64,000 nucleotides of DNA from Chondrus crispus. Taxonomy: Eukaryota; Rhodophyta; Florideophyceae; Gigartinales; Gigartinaceae. Shown piece by piece: positions 1 through 9,353 of the stretch. The notes under the pieces are model-generated. The model made no database searches, was not told the origin of the DNA, and saw nothing but the letters and a program-made list of their open reading frames with translations. Both the position numbers and the translations under genes were made by a program. Positions within the stretch are counted from its first letter, which is position 1, and the number at the start of each line of letters is the position of its first letter. The stretch is taken from assembly GCF_000350225.1 (NCBI RefSeq), contig NW_005179003.1:32255-96254 (forward strand), read 5' to 3'.

Positions 1-772
1 TCGCCGCTGCCGGCGTTACCTGCCGCCTACGCCGCGAGGCGCTTCGCCTCCTCAACCCCCGCACTCCCACCTCCGTGCCCATACGCTTCCGTCAATCTAT
101 GGCTCTCACGCTCCAGGCTCACGTCCGCGTGATAACCCCTTACACGTCGTGCCGTCCTACTCCACCCGGCCCCTCTACTCGTGCGGCTTGCCCCGCTCCT
201 TTCAGCCCTGTGGCCGCTCTCTCCGTCGCGGGCCTTTGACCCTGCTGCTGCTTTCCGCCCCCCAAATAACCGTCGCTACACCTGCCCTGGCTTCCACCCC
301 CACTTCGCCTTCCGCTCTATACATTTCGACTGCCTGTCCTCCTGCCCCTCGGGCTCCTGCTCCCCTCTTTCCGGTCACTGCTCCCGACGTCCCCACCCTT
401 GCTGCCGCTGCCGCTTCCCCTGTTCCGTCGCCTGCGCCCTGAGCGATTCTCCACCTTCCTCGCTCCCCTGCCGCTGCCGCTTCCCTTGCTCCGTCGCCTG
501 CGCCCTGAGCGACTCTCCACCTTCCTCGCTCCCGGCTCCCCTTCGCTCCCCTCCTGCCTCCTTTGACCGCACTACGCTCCCCCTCCCCTTATGAAGAGCT
601 TCCCCCATCCCCCGCTTGCCCGCTTCTTCTTGACCATGCTGATCTCAGGCACCCTCCCGTCTGCACCCCGTTTCCGTAGGCCCTCCTTCTCAGCCGTTTC
701 GGTCCCGCTCCCCTACCCCAGTCATCACAGTTAGTCAACCTTCCGTCTTGAACGCTGCGAACCCCGCGGAAG
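1..772. other. Pyrimidine-rich flank without a recognisable gene
   Basis: The plus strand is strongly C/T-rich. Several frames stay open only because of this composition, and none of the translations shows a domain. The stretch continues after the solo LTR at 773-1472, so it is the original target DNA of that insertion. I see nothing else in it apart from the tandem repeat listed separately. Confidence 0.5.
402..533. repeat. Two tandem copies of a 66-bp unit
   Basis: Positions 402-467 and 468-533 are near-identical 66-bp units that differ at about three bases. The period is a multiple of three, so every frame reads a 22-residue peptide twice. This may be a coding minisatellite, but there is no other support for a gene here. 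Confidence 0.85.
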
Positions 773-1472
773 TGTAGTATAACCCCCCCCCTGGGGGTTT
801 AAATTAGATTAGATCAAGAACTAGATCAACTACTGTAGAGCGTCGAGCGCTACAGAATAACCGCGCGTGTCCACGTGTACACCACGGCGACAAGGGACAC
901 GCGCATACCCGTGCACACGTGTACAGCGCGCGAACGAAGCGCGCACGCACCACGGGTGATACGTGTACTGTCAGCCTCGACATAGCTGACAGTATCACAG
1001 TGCAGGCCGACCTGCACTACAGTAGCCCACTACAGTACCTCGGTACTGTAGTGATTTGATAGATTGTTTTGTATATTAAATATGGAGCGGACCGACGGCG
1101 GCGGAGGGGGACAAGCACGGGCTGGTCCTCAACCGACCGCCAAGGTCAGTCCACCCAGCTTATTCTAAACGTCGCCTTCGCTCTTGGCGCGCGTTTAGTC
1201 GGATCCGAGCCGGAGTGGACGCGCAGCACGCGAGCGAGCACGGAACCGCCTCCGCCCGTCAGCACTGGTACGTCACCAGTGCTGCTCCGGGGCGTCGAGG
1301 CGTCGATCCGCTCGTGCGTGCGCGCGTCCCTGCTCGCTCCCGCTCTACCACCGCTACCCGGGCCCGAGCCCGGTTCCGTAGCTGGTTGGCCCGCTTCACC
1401 CCTTCTCCGACCCGGGGTCTACAGGTCCACCTGCGCATACACCTCCAGTCGTCTGGGGGTGTTTATGGTACA
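773..1472 (+). mobile_element. Solo LTR related to LTR family B
   Basis: The 700-bp unit starts TGTAGTATAAC and ends TTTATGGTACA. It is flanked on both sides by GGAAG (768-772 and 1473-1477), a perfect 5-bp target duplication. Its interior is a diverged version of the LTRs at 17173 and 40874, including the palindrome TACAGTACCTCGGTACTGTA at 1031-1050. No primer-binding site or internal coding region follows, so this is a solo LTR left by LTR-LTR recombination. Confidence 0.85.
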
Positions 1473-1477
1473 GGAAG

Positions 1478-2173
1478 GAGCGCATCGTGACGGCCCGGGC
1501 GCCGGCTCCCGGCCCCCACTCACCTGCGAGCGTCCTCTTACGCTGCCGGCTGCAAAACTTGCCCACCTCGCAGCCACGGCCTTCCGCGTTCCTCGCCCCT
1601 GCCACGCGCGCCGCCGCTCACCGCCACCCCTTTCCCCCAGGGCGCCGTCCGGACCCTACCGCTCGCACTCCGCCCCAACATCCCACCCCCCGTCAGCGGC
1701 CTCTGCCGACACCTACCATGCGCGCTCCTCGCAAAAGCGTGGCCATGCTGGCCGCCTCGCCGCCTGCCAGTAACACTGCCTTTCACCTCGCCGCAGCCGT
1801 TGCCCCTCTGAGGTCATGCGGAATTTTTAATGACCCGTGCAATTCCTGCCCATCCCGTGGCCGCCACGTGTCCGTGGTGGCGGGCTGGCCTGCGGCCAAG
1901 CCGCCTCGCAGGCCCCTCGCCACTTGTCACCGCCACGTGTCCCCGTGGCGGCCTGGCCTGCGGCCAGGCCGCCCTTCACGTGGCCGTGACGTGTACGCAG
2001 TGTCGCCCCCGTGCGCCCAAAATTTGATTTCCCGCGAAAAGACACATCGGAAAATTTTGAAAATATTAGGCGCACCAATCACAACGGCGGCTTCTACAGA
2101 GCGCACCAATTGCAACACGCGGGGGAGCGCACAGACACACATACACCAACACACAGACAGACAGACACGGAAA
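1478..2173. other. GC-rich region with imperfect repeats, no gene recognised
   Basis: Proline/arginine-rich open frames here are compositional. Between about 1850 and 2000 the motif CCGCCACGTGTCC plus a TGGCCTGCGGCCA-like palindrome recurs about three times. From about 2010 the composition shifts to AT-rich with CA/CAGA simple repeats (2133-2168). I find no domain on either strand. Confidence 0.4.
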
Positions 2174-2224
2174 TTAGTATACGCGGGGACAGGTGGGCTC
2201 CGTACGCGCTTCGCGTGCCGAGCC
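2174..2224 (-). mobile_element. Candidate Helitron 3' terminus
   Basis: Read on the minus strand downstream of the helicase, there is a GC-rich hairpin at 2196-2224. Its arms are GGCTC/GAGCC and ACGCG/CGCGT with an AAG loop. About 18 nt further on lies CTAA followed by T (TTAG on plus at 2174-2177). Helitrons end in a hairpin followed by CTRR and insert 5' of a T. The hairpin-CTRR spacing is longer than the usual 10-12 nt, so this is tentative. Confidence 0.35.
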
Positions 2225-2303
2225 AAGTCCGCGTGGAGGAGCAATAATTCGGAAGAGTGGCAAGGGGAAGATGTAAAGAGAATGGCGTTTACTTTTTTGA
2301 TGA

Positions 2304-3455
2304 CTACTGAAGGACCTCGGGGTACACTACGTTTCGCGTTTTTGCATCGAACTCTCGAGTGAGGATAGTGACGTTGCTTGGGTGAGTTGTCCTCGATAAT
2401 GCGACGTAGAGTTGACCGTGCGAGAAGCAATGATCTCGTAGGTCGAGACCAATGCGGCCACCGAAGGACTGGCCTTGGGCTTTGTTCGTTGTAATGGCGA
2501 AGCACGTGCGAATGGGGAACTGCGTTCGAGTAAAGCCAGGGATGGGAAAGTTGTCGTCGCCTGGTCCGCAGGGCATTCGTGGAAGGCAGAGTCTGTTGCC
2601 TTCATGTGACCCCGTGGTAACGCGTAGAAAGAGTAGGTTGTTGGTCATTTTCTCGATGCCATATCGTGCGCCGTTGACGTGACCGGAAGTGGGATCGAGA
2701 TTGCGCAGAAGCATGACGATGAAAACTTTCTTGAGCTTGAGCTTGTGGTCTGGTAGAGCAGACCCGGCGGTCAAGTTGTTGAGCATTTCTGTGGGATAGA
2801 TCACCGCGTTGGTGTCTTCGTTCTCGACCTTGTCTGCGCTTAAATACGTTCGATACGGTCCCGGAATCATGTTTCCGATGACCTCGTTGACTTCCTCGAG
2901 CGGCCTGTTCATTGTGGTGAGTATAACGCGCTTGGTGAGCCAGGCAGGGTCGGCGTGATTGTCTCGAATCTCTTGGAAGACCTTGACGCATAAATTGCGG
3001 ATGGTGTGCTCGAACGCTACGGACTGTGGTAGTGAGATCCATTCCGGGCACTGTTCGCCTTGGAGTCTGCTTTCCCCGACGCTGAGGAGGAACTCTGGAA
3101 AGTTGAGAGCCTCCACATCTGCTGCAGGGTCCGCTCGGAGAGCAGCAAATCGCATGTTCTCGGTAAGGCACAAGAATCGGCACTCTCGATACAGCGGAGA
3201 AACCTTGACGCACGCGCTCAGGATTTGTGCTCTGGACCCGCCCGGAACGACGGGAAGGATTTGTCTAAAGTCTCCAGCGAGCACGATGAACTTTCCTCCG
3301 AAGGACCGGTCGGTCTGCATCAAGTCGCGAAAGGAGCGATCGACAGTCTCAATGCAATTTCGATGGAACATGACGATCTCGTCCCATATGATGAGATCAA
3401 CTTGTTGCAATGTACGGCCTGTGTCGGAGTTTGTCGAGAAGTTGCAAGTGCTTTC
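2304..3455 (-). pseudogene. PIF1-type helicase of a Helitron, N-terminally truncated
   Basis: This is the C-terminal half of a Helitron-type SF1B helicase. Visible motifs in order: II (LIIWDE), III (LAGDFRQILPVVPGG), LTENMR, the C-terminal TTNKAQGQSF, and HGQLYVALSR near the natural end. The Walker A region and the Rep/HUH nuclease of a RepHel protein are absent. Homology stops exactly where the LTR of element A starts (3456), so the gene was cut by that insertion. The upstream half was not found beyond the other element A LTR at 43483. The C-terminus ends at a natural-looking stop. Confidence 0.85.
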
Positions 3456-4485
3456 TGTAGTGCAATACCCGTCTCGGGTAGGGGGGTGAAAGGAAGTGAG
3501 AAAAGGAAAAAATTGGATACTGTGGTCCGGGCTGGAGGACACACGTGTGCAACGATGCGCACGATTATTTTAATTATTTAATTCTATTTACAAATTAGAT
3601 CTAGAATCTGGAGCCGGGAGCTACTGTACTCTCCCCGGCGGAGCTATAGAGCATAGCCCAGTTACCAACCCAAGTGAGTAAAGGTAACCCGAGTTGCCGG
3701 AGTTAGATCTCGCCTTCGTCGAAGACCGCTTCCGTTCACGCGACGCGCCTCACTTCTACGCTGCTAACGACATCCTCTATTGCTCGGGGTCCCCTTTTCC
3801 TTATCCTTTTACCTTTTCTATCTCTAATTCCTATCCTTTTCTATCTCCACATCTATTTTTCCCTTAATTGTGTTGGTTCCATTGGTGTCGGTCGCGACCG
3901 ATCCGGTGTTGGTGTGATTGCCATCGGGCAGCACGTAGGTTGTAGGGCTGCTACAGTGTCCTGTTCCGTCGGAAGGCTGTTGCCACGACGCCTCCTTCGA
4001 AGGTCTTATCATACAAGACAGTGTTGGTACCACCAAACGCGGTTGCGATCGCATTGGTGTCGGTGTTTTGCCATCGGGCAACACGTTGGTCGTAGCGTTA
4101 CTACATAGTTACGTTCTCGTCCGGTAGTGCTAGTCGAGCCCCCGTCGAAGACTTTGAATTATACCCAAGGTGCTGCAGACGCTCGTTGAGCATTGGCCTT
4201 ACAACCCAGCGAACCGAGGTTACATGTAGACAAGCCCAACCCGCACTCGCCGAGCGCTCAAGTCTTCGCAAGTCTCTACCACCATTATCCTCCCGGGCCG
4301 GGCATCTTTCCTTAACCCCCCCGTCGGAGTTGAGCTACCGTGGGCCGCAAGCCCACACAAGGGGAAAGGGAGTCTCGAACGCTCCGTAGCGCGTGCCATC
4401 GGCAGTGGTTGTTTCTGTTGCTGTTTCCTTCTTTTTGTTTGACCGTCGGACTGTGTTCGCGGCCTGCCAGGCACATTGCACTACA
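3456..4485 (+). mobile_element. LTR family A, 5' LTR of element A
   Basis: The 1030-bp unit starts TGTAGTGCAAT and ends ATTGCACTACA, which are 11-bp perfect inverted termini. It is repeated inverted at 4882-5923 and direct at 42416-43482. A candidate primer-binding site and gag follow on the plus strand, so it acts as a 5' LTR. It differs noticeably from the 42416 copy in the first ~200 bp. No matching target duplication is seen (CTTTC before 3456, GCCAA after 43482), so pairing it with the 42416 LTR is an inference. Confidence 0.8.
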
Positions 4486-4489
4486 AAAG

Positions 4490-4506
4490 TGGTCTCCAGA
4501 CGTAGA
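4490..4506 (+). promoter_or_regulatory. Candidate primer-binding site of element A
   Basis: TGGTCTCCAGACGTAG starts 4 nt after the LTR. Element B has the closely similar TGGTCTCCCGACCTAG one base after its LTR. A start with TGG, complementary to a tRNA CCA end, fits an LTR-element primer-binding site. I could not assign the tRNA. Confidence 0.55.
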
Positions 4507-4648
4507 AACTGGTGTACAGGAGACCTGACCTAGAAATTGCGTGCGTGGAGACGCACTACATAATTGGTCTCGGTGACGTAAGTTTATTTGACGTATTATA
4601 GCGTTCTCTTTTTTTGTTTTGTTTAAGTTCGTTCATTTGTAACGGACC

Positions 4649-4881
4649 ATGTCGACAATCGCCCCCGGAGACGTCGGTCCCGGGGCGAGCCGAAGCCGAT
4701 CGGCAAGGGCGTCGAAGATCCTGCGAGGTCCTCGCACCCGAAGTCAGGCCAATACGGCCACGTGTCCCGAAGGTCAAGAATCCCCGATGGGGATTGAAGC
4801 CGACAAGGATAACCTGGAAACCGGGTTACAGAAGATGATTGGCGAAATTCGCCAGGAGACGAAGAACGATCTCGAGGCTGA
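4649..4881 (+). pseudogene. gag of element A, N-terminal part
   Basis: An ATG at 4649 opens a frame about 160 nt after the primer-binding site. It encodes a basic, then acidic/helical segment ending ETKNDLEA. The frame runs into an inverted solo LTR at 4882. If the LTR and one copy of its GCTGA duplication are removed, the frame reads straight into the remainder of gag at 5929 without a shift. This shows directly that the LTR landed in an open gag. Confidence 0.75.
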
Positions 4882-5923
4882 CGTAGTGCAATGTGCCTGG
4901 CAGGCCGCGAACACAGTCCGACGGTCAAACAAAAAGACGAAAAACAACAACAGAAACAACCACTGCCGATGGCACGCGCTACGGAGCGTTCGAGACTCCC
5001 TTTCCCCTTGTGTGGGCTTGCGGCCCACGGTAGCTCAACTCCGACGGGGGGGTTAAGGAAAGATGCCCGGCCCGGGAGGAAAATGGTGGTAGAGACTTGC
5101 GAAGACTTGAGTGCTCGGCGAGTGCGGGTTGGGCTTGTCTACATGTAACCGCGGTTCGCTGGGTTGTAAGGCCAATGCTCAACGAGCGTCTGCAGCACCT
5201 TGGGTATAATTCAAAGTCTTCGACGGGGGCTTGCTCAGCACTACCCGACGGGATCGTAACTATGTAGCAGCGCTACTACTGACGTGTTGCCCGATGGCTA
5301 AAAACACCCTCACCAGCGCGATCGCAATCGCGATAGGTGGTACCAACTCTGTCTTATACAGTAATACCTTCGACGGAGGCGTCGTTGCAACAGCCTTCCG
5401 ACGGAACTTGAAACAGTAGCAGCGCTACACAACGTGTTGCCCGATGTCTAAAACACCTACACCGGATCGGTCGCAACCAACTCCAGTGGAACCAACACAA
5501 TTAAGGGAAAAATAGAGATAGAGGTAGAAATGAATAGGAAAATAAAGGAAAAAAGAAAAAGGGAACCCCCGAGCGCAAAGGATAACGTAATCTGTAGTAA
5601 AAGGGAGCGTCTTGGGAAAGACGGACTTCGACCAAGGCGATATTCAACTCTGGCAACTCGGGTTACCTTTACTGACTTCGTGGTCAGAGGGCTAAGGTAT
5701 ATATGGCCCCGCCGGAGTCACTACAGTAGCTTGCGGCGCTAGATCCTAGATCTAATCTAGTGTCAGCAAAATTAATGCCAACTAATTAACTAAATGAAAT
5801 AAAATAATTAAAAATTAAAACTGTGCAATTTTTCACACGTGTGTCCCCCAACCCGGACTACTTTTCATATCCAAATATTTTCCTTTCTTTTCACCCCCCT
5901 TTTCAGGTGCGTATTGCACTACA
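4882..5923 (-). mobile_element. Inverted solo LTR of family A inside gag
   Basis: This 1042-bp LTR lies in reverse orientation to 3456-4485 and is flanked by GCTGA on both sides (4877-4881 and 5924-5928). Its termini are CGTAGTGCAAT and ATTGCACTACA. Together with 3456-4485 it forms a large inverted repeat around a ~400-bp spacer. It resembles the 42416 copy more than the adjacent 3456 copy in the AT-rich U3 stretch. It was inserted after element A and then reduced to a solo LTR. Confidence 0.9.
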
Positions 5924-5928
5924 GCTGA

Positions 5929-8000
5929 ATTATCCCTCGTGCACAAGCAACTGGAGTTGCAAACCTCCGAGTTCCACGCCGCGTTGGATGAGCTGACAGC
6001 TCGCGTGGTTCTCGTCGAGAATTCGCTAACCGATGCGACCAAGGGCCGAGAGCTGGAGGTATTCGAATCGCTGCAGCTCGCCGGCAAGGAAGCGCGGCGA
6101 GACGCGAATCAAGCCCTGGAGACTCTGGCCAAAACTAGGGGCAGCATCGATGATAAATTTGACCGTGCCGCGCGCCGTCTCAAGGACCTTGAGCAGGCTG
6201 CGGGCCGGTCAGGACCAAGGTTAGAGGAAGGGCCGCTCTCCAGCGAAGAAATGCCTGAAGACCGAACGAAGAGGGACAAGTTTGTCCGAATTAGGGACTC
6301 CAAAATGAGAAGTTCGAAGAGGGCCAAAGGCCGAAAGAAGAAAGGCCACTGGAGTGATGACCGTGAAAATTTCGACTCAAATTCAGAGTCGAACGGTTCA
6401 GAAGGAAATGGTGGCGACGGTTCGTCGAACCATTCAGGAAATTCCGACCGACGATCAGCAGAAGGAAATGAAATTTTATCGAATAAGAAGAGCTACAAGA
6501 GAGGCGGAATTACTTCGTCCGCCTCGCGAAGGGATGTGGACGCGGAGCCAGAGGATATCGCGACGCGGCGCGGTCCGCGATGGGAGGAGTTGGAGGAATT
6601 AAATCCGACCAAGTACCTCTTCAAGAAGTTGCTTTCGTATCGGACGTACCGCTTTGCGAAACCCGCAGACTTATTTGCCTAGCGCCCGGCGGTCCGCCGT
6701 GGGAAAAATTAGAAGAGACATACCACCGAAGGTGAAGAGAGACAATACATTCACCGGCGAAGATGGAGTATTGGTTTTGGATTTCTTGGCCAAGCTGGTT
6801 CAAGAATTCGGCACGCAAGAGATGGACGAAGGTCAAGCGATCCGCTGGTTGCCGGAGTTCCTCGGCGGAATAGCCCCAAGACAGGACACTTCTGTGTCAC
6901 AGACGGCCGGAACCCACCATGGGAAAATTTCCGTCTGGCCGGAGGCTGTGCAGTGGTTATTGCGGAGTTTCACGACCGATGAGGCGATCCGCCAAGCCGT
7001 GCTCGCCTTGCGAGAAGTACATCAAAGACCGTCCAAAGACGAGATGGAATTCTATATCCGTCTGATGGACGCAAGCAATCGATGTGGAAACGTTTACTCG
7101 ATGGAGGAACAAATTACGATGTTTATTGAAGGGCTCGACGCGAGTATCAAGCCAATGGTGTCCCAATATCGTCAGGACAATAGGGACGTGTCTTTCCTAA
7201 GGCTGGTCAATTATGTGAAGGCGCATGGCTCGGCGAGCCGCGCCCAGGGAAAGAAGTACAAGAGGGTCACCATGCAAGCGCCAGCGGCGCTGAGGAAGGG
7301 GAGCAAGCAGAATTCCCCGCATGCCGCGCGAAAAATTCGCGGCGCTGCCCACCTGGCCGAGTCAATTTCTGGGTCAGAAGAAGTAAGCTCTCCTAACCCA
7401 AATTAGAATGGTTATGGAGGTGTGCTTATGGCCGAGGGCGATTTTATTGAATCATCGGAGGGAAACGGCTACGTAGAAGAAGACCCGAGCGGCGCTTCTA
7501 CAGTAATGACGCGCCTGCTTACGCGAAGTTCGTATTCGGACGCCACGGATCCTGCGTTAGCGTTCCGAGGGCGCGGCCACACGCCGGCGCCGCGCATTCC
7601 GATGGAAGACAAGGGCACAACGTTTCGAAGGCCAGGTTGGATGGGCAGGCCGCAACATCAAGGGAGGTCGCCGGCCCGTGGAGGACCGAGGGCGCAATAT
7701 CCCGTCAAGAAGCACGGACAGGTGTGCTATCACTGTTACGAGAAGGGGCACGCCGCGCCAACGTGCATTCCTTCCCTCCGGGAAATGCAGCGAGTTTTGG
7801 GAAATTATGAGGCGTTGTCTCCGATGGAGAGATTAGGGATACCATCGACGAGTTATCTGAGGGTCAAGAATTGGTTCGATTCGCAGACGGCGAGCACGCC
7901 GAGTGCTTCAACGCCGAGGTCGAACCAACCCTTTAGAGGGCCCGCCGCGGGGCCCGCGTCGTCGGACGTGAGAAGGAACCCCCAGCCGCCGGGAAACTAG
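5929..8000 (+). pseudogene. gag of element A, remainder with CCHC zinc knuckle
   Basis: The retroviral-type Gag of a Ty3/gypsy element packages the RNA. The frame opened at 4649 resumes at 5929. It shifts near 6660 and contains a TAG at about 7404. The capsid-like central part (about 6690-7240) resembles the retrotransposon Gag family (for example MFIEGLDASIKP). The zinc knuckle CYHCYEKGHAAPTC (CX2CX4HX4C) lies at about 7727-7767. The matching part of element B gag (18122-18220) aligns over a DELTARVVLVEN-like stretch. The reading breaks make it a decayed copy. Confidence 0.8.
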
Positions 8001-9353
8001 AGAAGGGAATCTCGAAGGAGTCACGAGAGGCGCAGGTCCAACGTACTGCGTCCGGGACTCAGTCCCGTTCCCCGTCTCTAGCAAAAAGGGAAGGCCTCGA
8101 CGACGAGGTAGTTGAAATAGGGGGTAGGCCGAAGGAGCCGACTGTTGTCAAGAAAATTCAAAATCGAGACAAGGATCGTCCGATGGACCAAATTCGTAGG
8201 CCTTGGTACAGGGTTAAGCGGCAAGAATGTCCTGAAAAGATCTTGGTCCTCGCGCGAAAAAACTACAAAGTTTACGCGGATATTGGACCAACGGTCGGAT
8301 TGATGAGTCGAGTGTTGTCCGTGTTGGACACAGGTGCCGGACCGAATTTGGTTGGAAGGTCGGAACTTCCGGCAGGAATGGAAATGTTGGTGTCCTACGG
8401 ACCGACCCAAGACATTGGCGACGAGAACAATAGGCCACTCCGGACTCTCGGCACAATTAAAATGCCTGTGAGGCTTGGAAGATTTGTGGCCGCAGCCGAG
8501 TTTATCGTATGTGAAAAACTTGCAGTCCCGGTAATTCTAGGCGCGGACTACTGTGACCGGTTTGTGGAAGCAATTTATCCAAGGAAGAAAACGGTTGAGT
8601 TGGCGGATTTCTCGGAGGTTCCGATAGTTAGGCGGTTCTCGACGAGAAAAGGGAAGAAGAATCTCGTCCCGGGAGAGGACGAGAATGATGGAAAGGTGGA
8701 GCGAATTTCCCCTAAGGTAAAAGTGGCAAGAGCCACGACTATCGAGTCAGGGACGCAACGCGTCGTGGAATGCACCTCGAAGAGGGCGGGCTTGGTTGTG
8801 GTTCAGCCGTACTCGTCGTTGTACGAAAGGCACGTTGACGTGCACGAATGGTGTCGTTCAGGTTGAGCCTGACCGGTCATTTCGTTTACTCGTTGCGAAT
8901 TTTAGGACGTACCCTGCCAGCGTGCAAAAAGGCCAAGTGGTGGCAGAATTATTACCGCACCCGAGGGCCGCGCTCGAGAGCAAAACCACCATTGGTGAAG
9001 TTCTCGGAATTCAAGAATGGAAGAAGGAAAATTTTCCTAATTCCACCAAGACGCCTACGGGCGAGACAAGATGCGAACCGTCGGATCAAGCGCGCGAGGA
9101 CCAGCCAGAAGAACGGTCGAGTGGGCTCTCTGCGACGGCATCGTCGAAGCCGGAGCAGCGGATTGAGCCCTTACCGCCGGACGTGGAGGACCTCGACCTG
9201 AGCCACGTGCCGGAACGGCTGCGAGAGCGGTTCCGACGGATGTTGAAGAAATACTCCAAGATGTGGGATGGGACCCTTGGTGAAATTAATACCACAGTCC
9301 ATCGGCTGGAGCTGGTCCCGGAGACCAGGCCCATCGCAAAAGCTCCCTACTGA
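8001..9353 (+). pseudogene. Element A pol, aspartic protease and RT N-terminal linker
   Basis: The protease active-site triad DTGAG is intact in SVLDTGAGPNLVG at about 8323-8361. Element B aligns through the following domain. A one-base frameshift near 8850 moves the frame from one ending at 8866 to one covering 8796-9353. The frame then stops at a TGA (9351-9353) at the position where element B has tryptophan (PYWKGP), so this is a single nonsense change from TGG. Confidence 0.8.

Noticed and set aside
1069..2362. Long overlapping Pro/Arg-rich open frames in several phases
   Set aside because: They cross the solo LTR border or GC-rich repeats, change sense in every phase, and show no domain; composition explains them.
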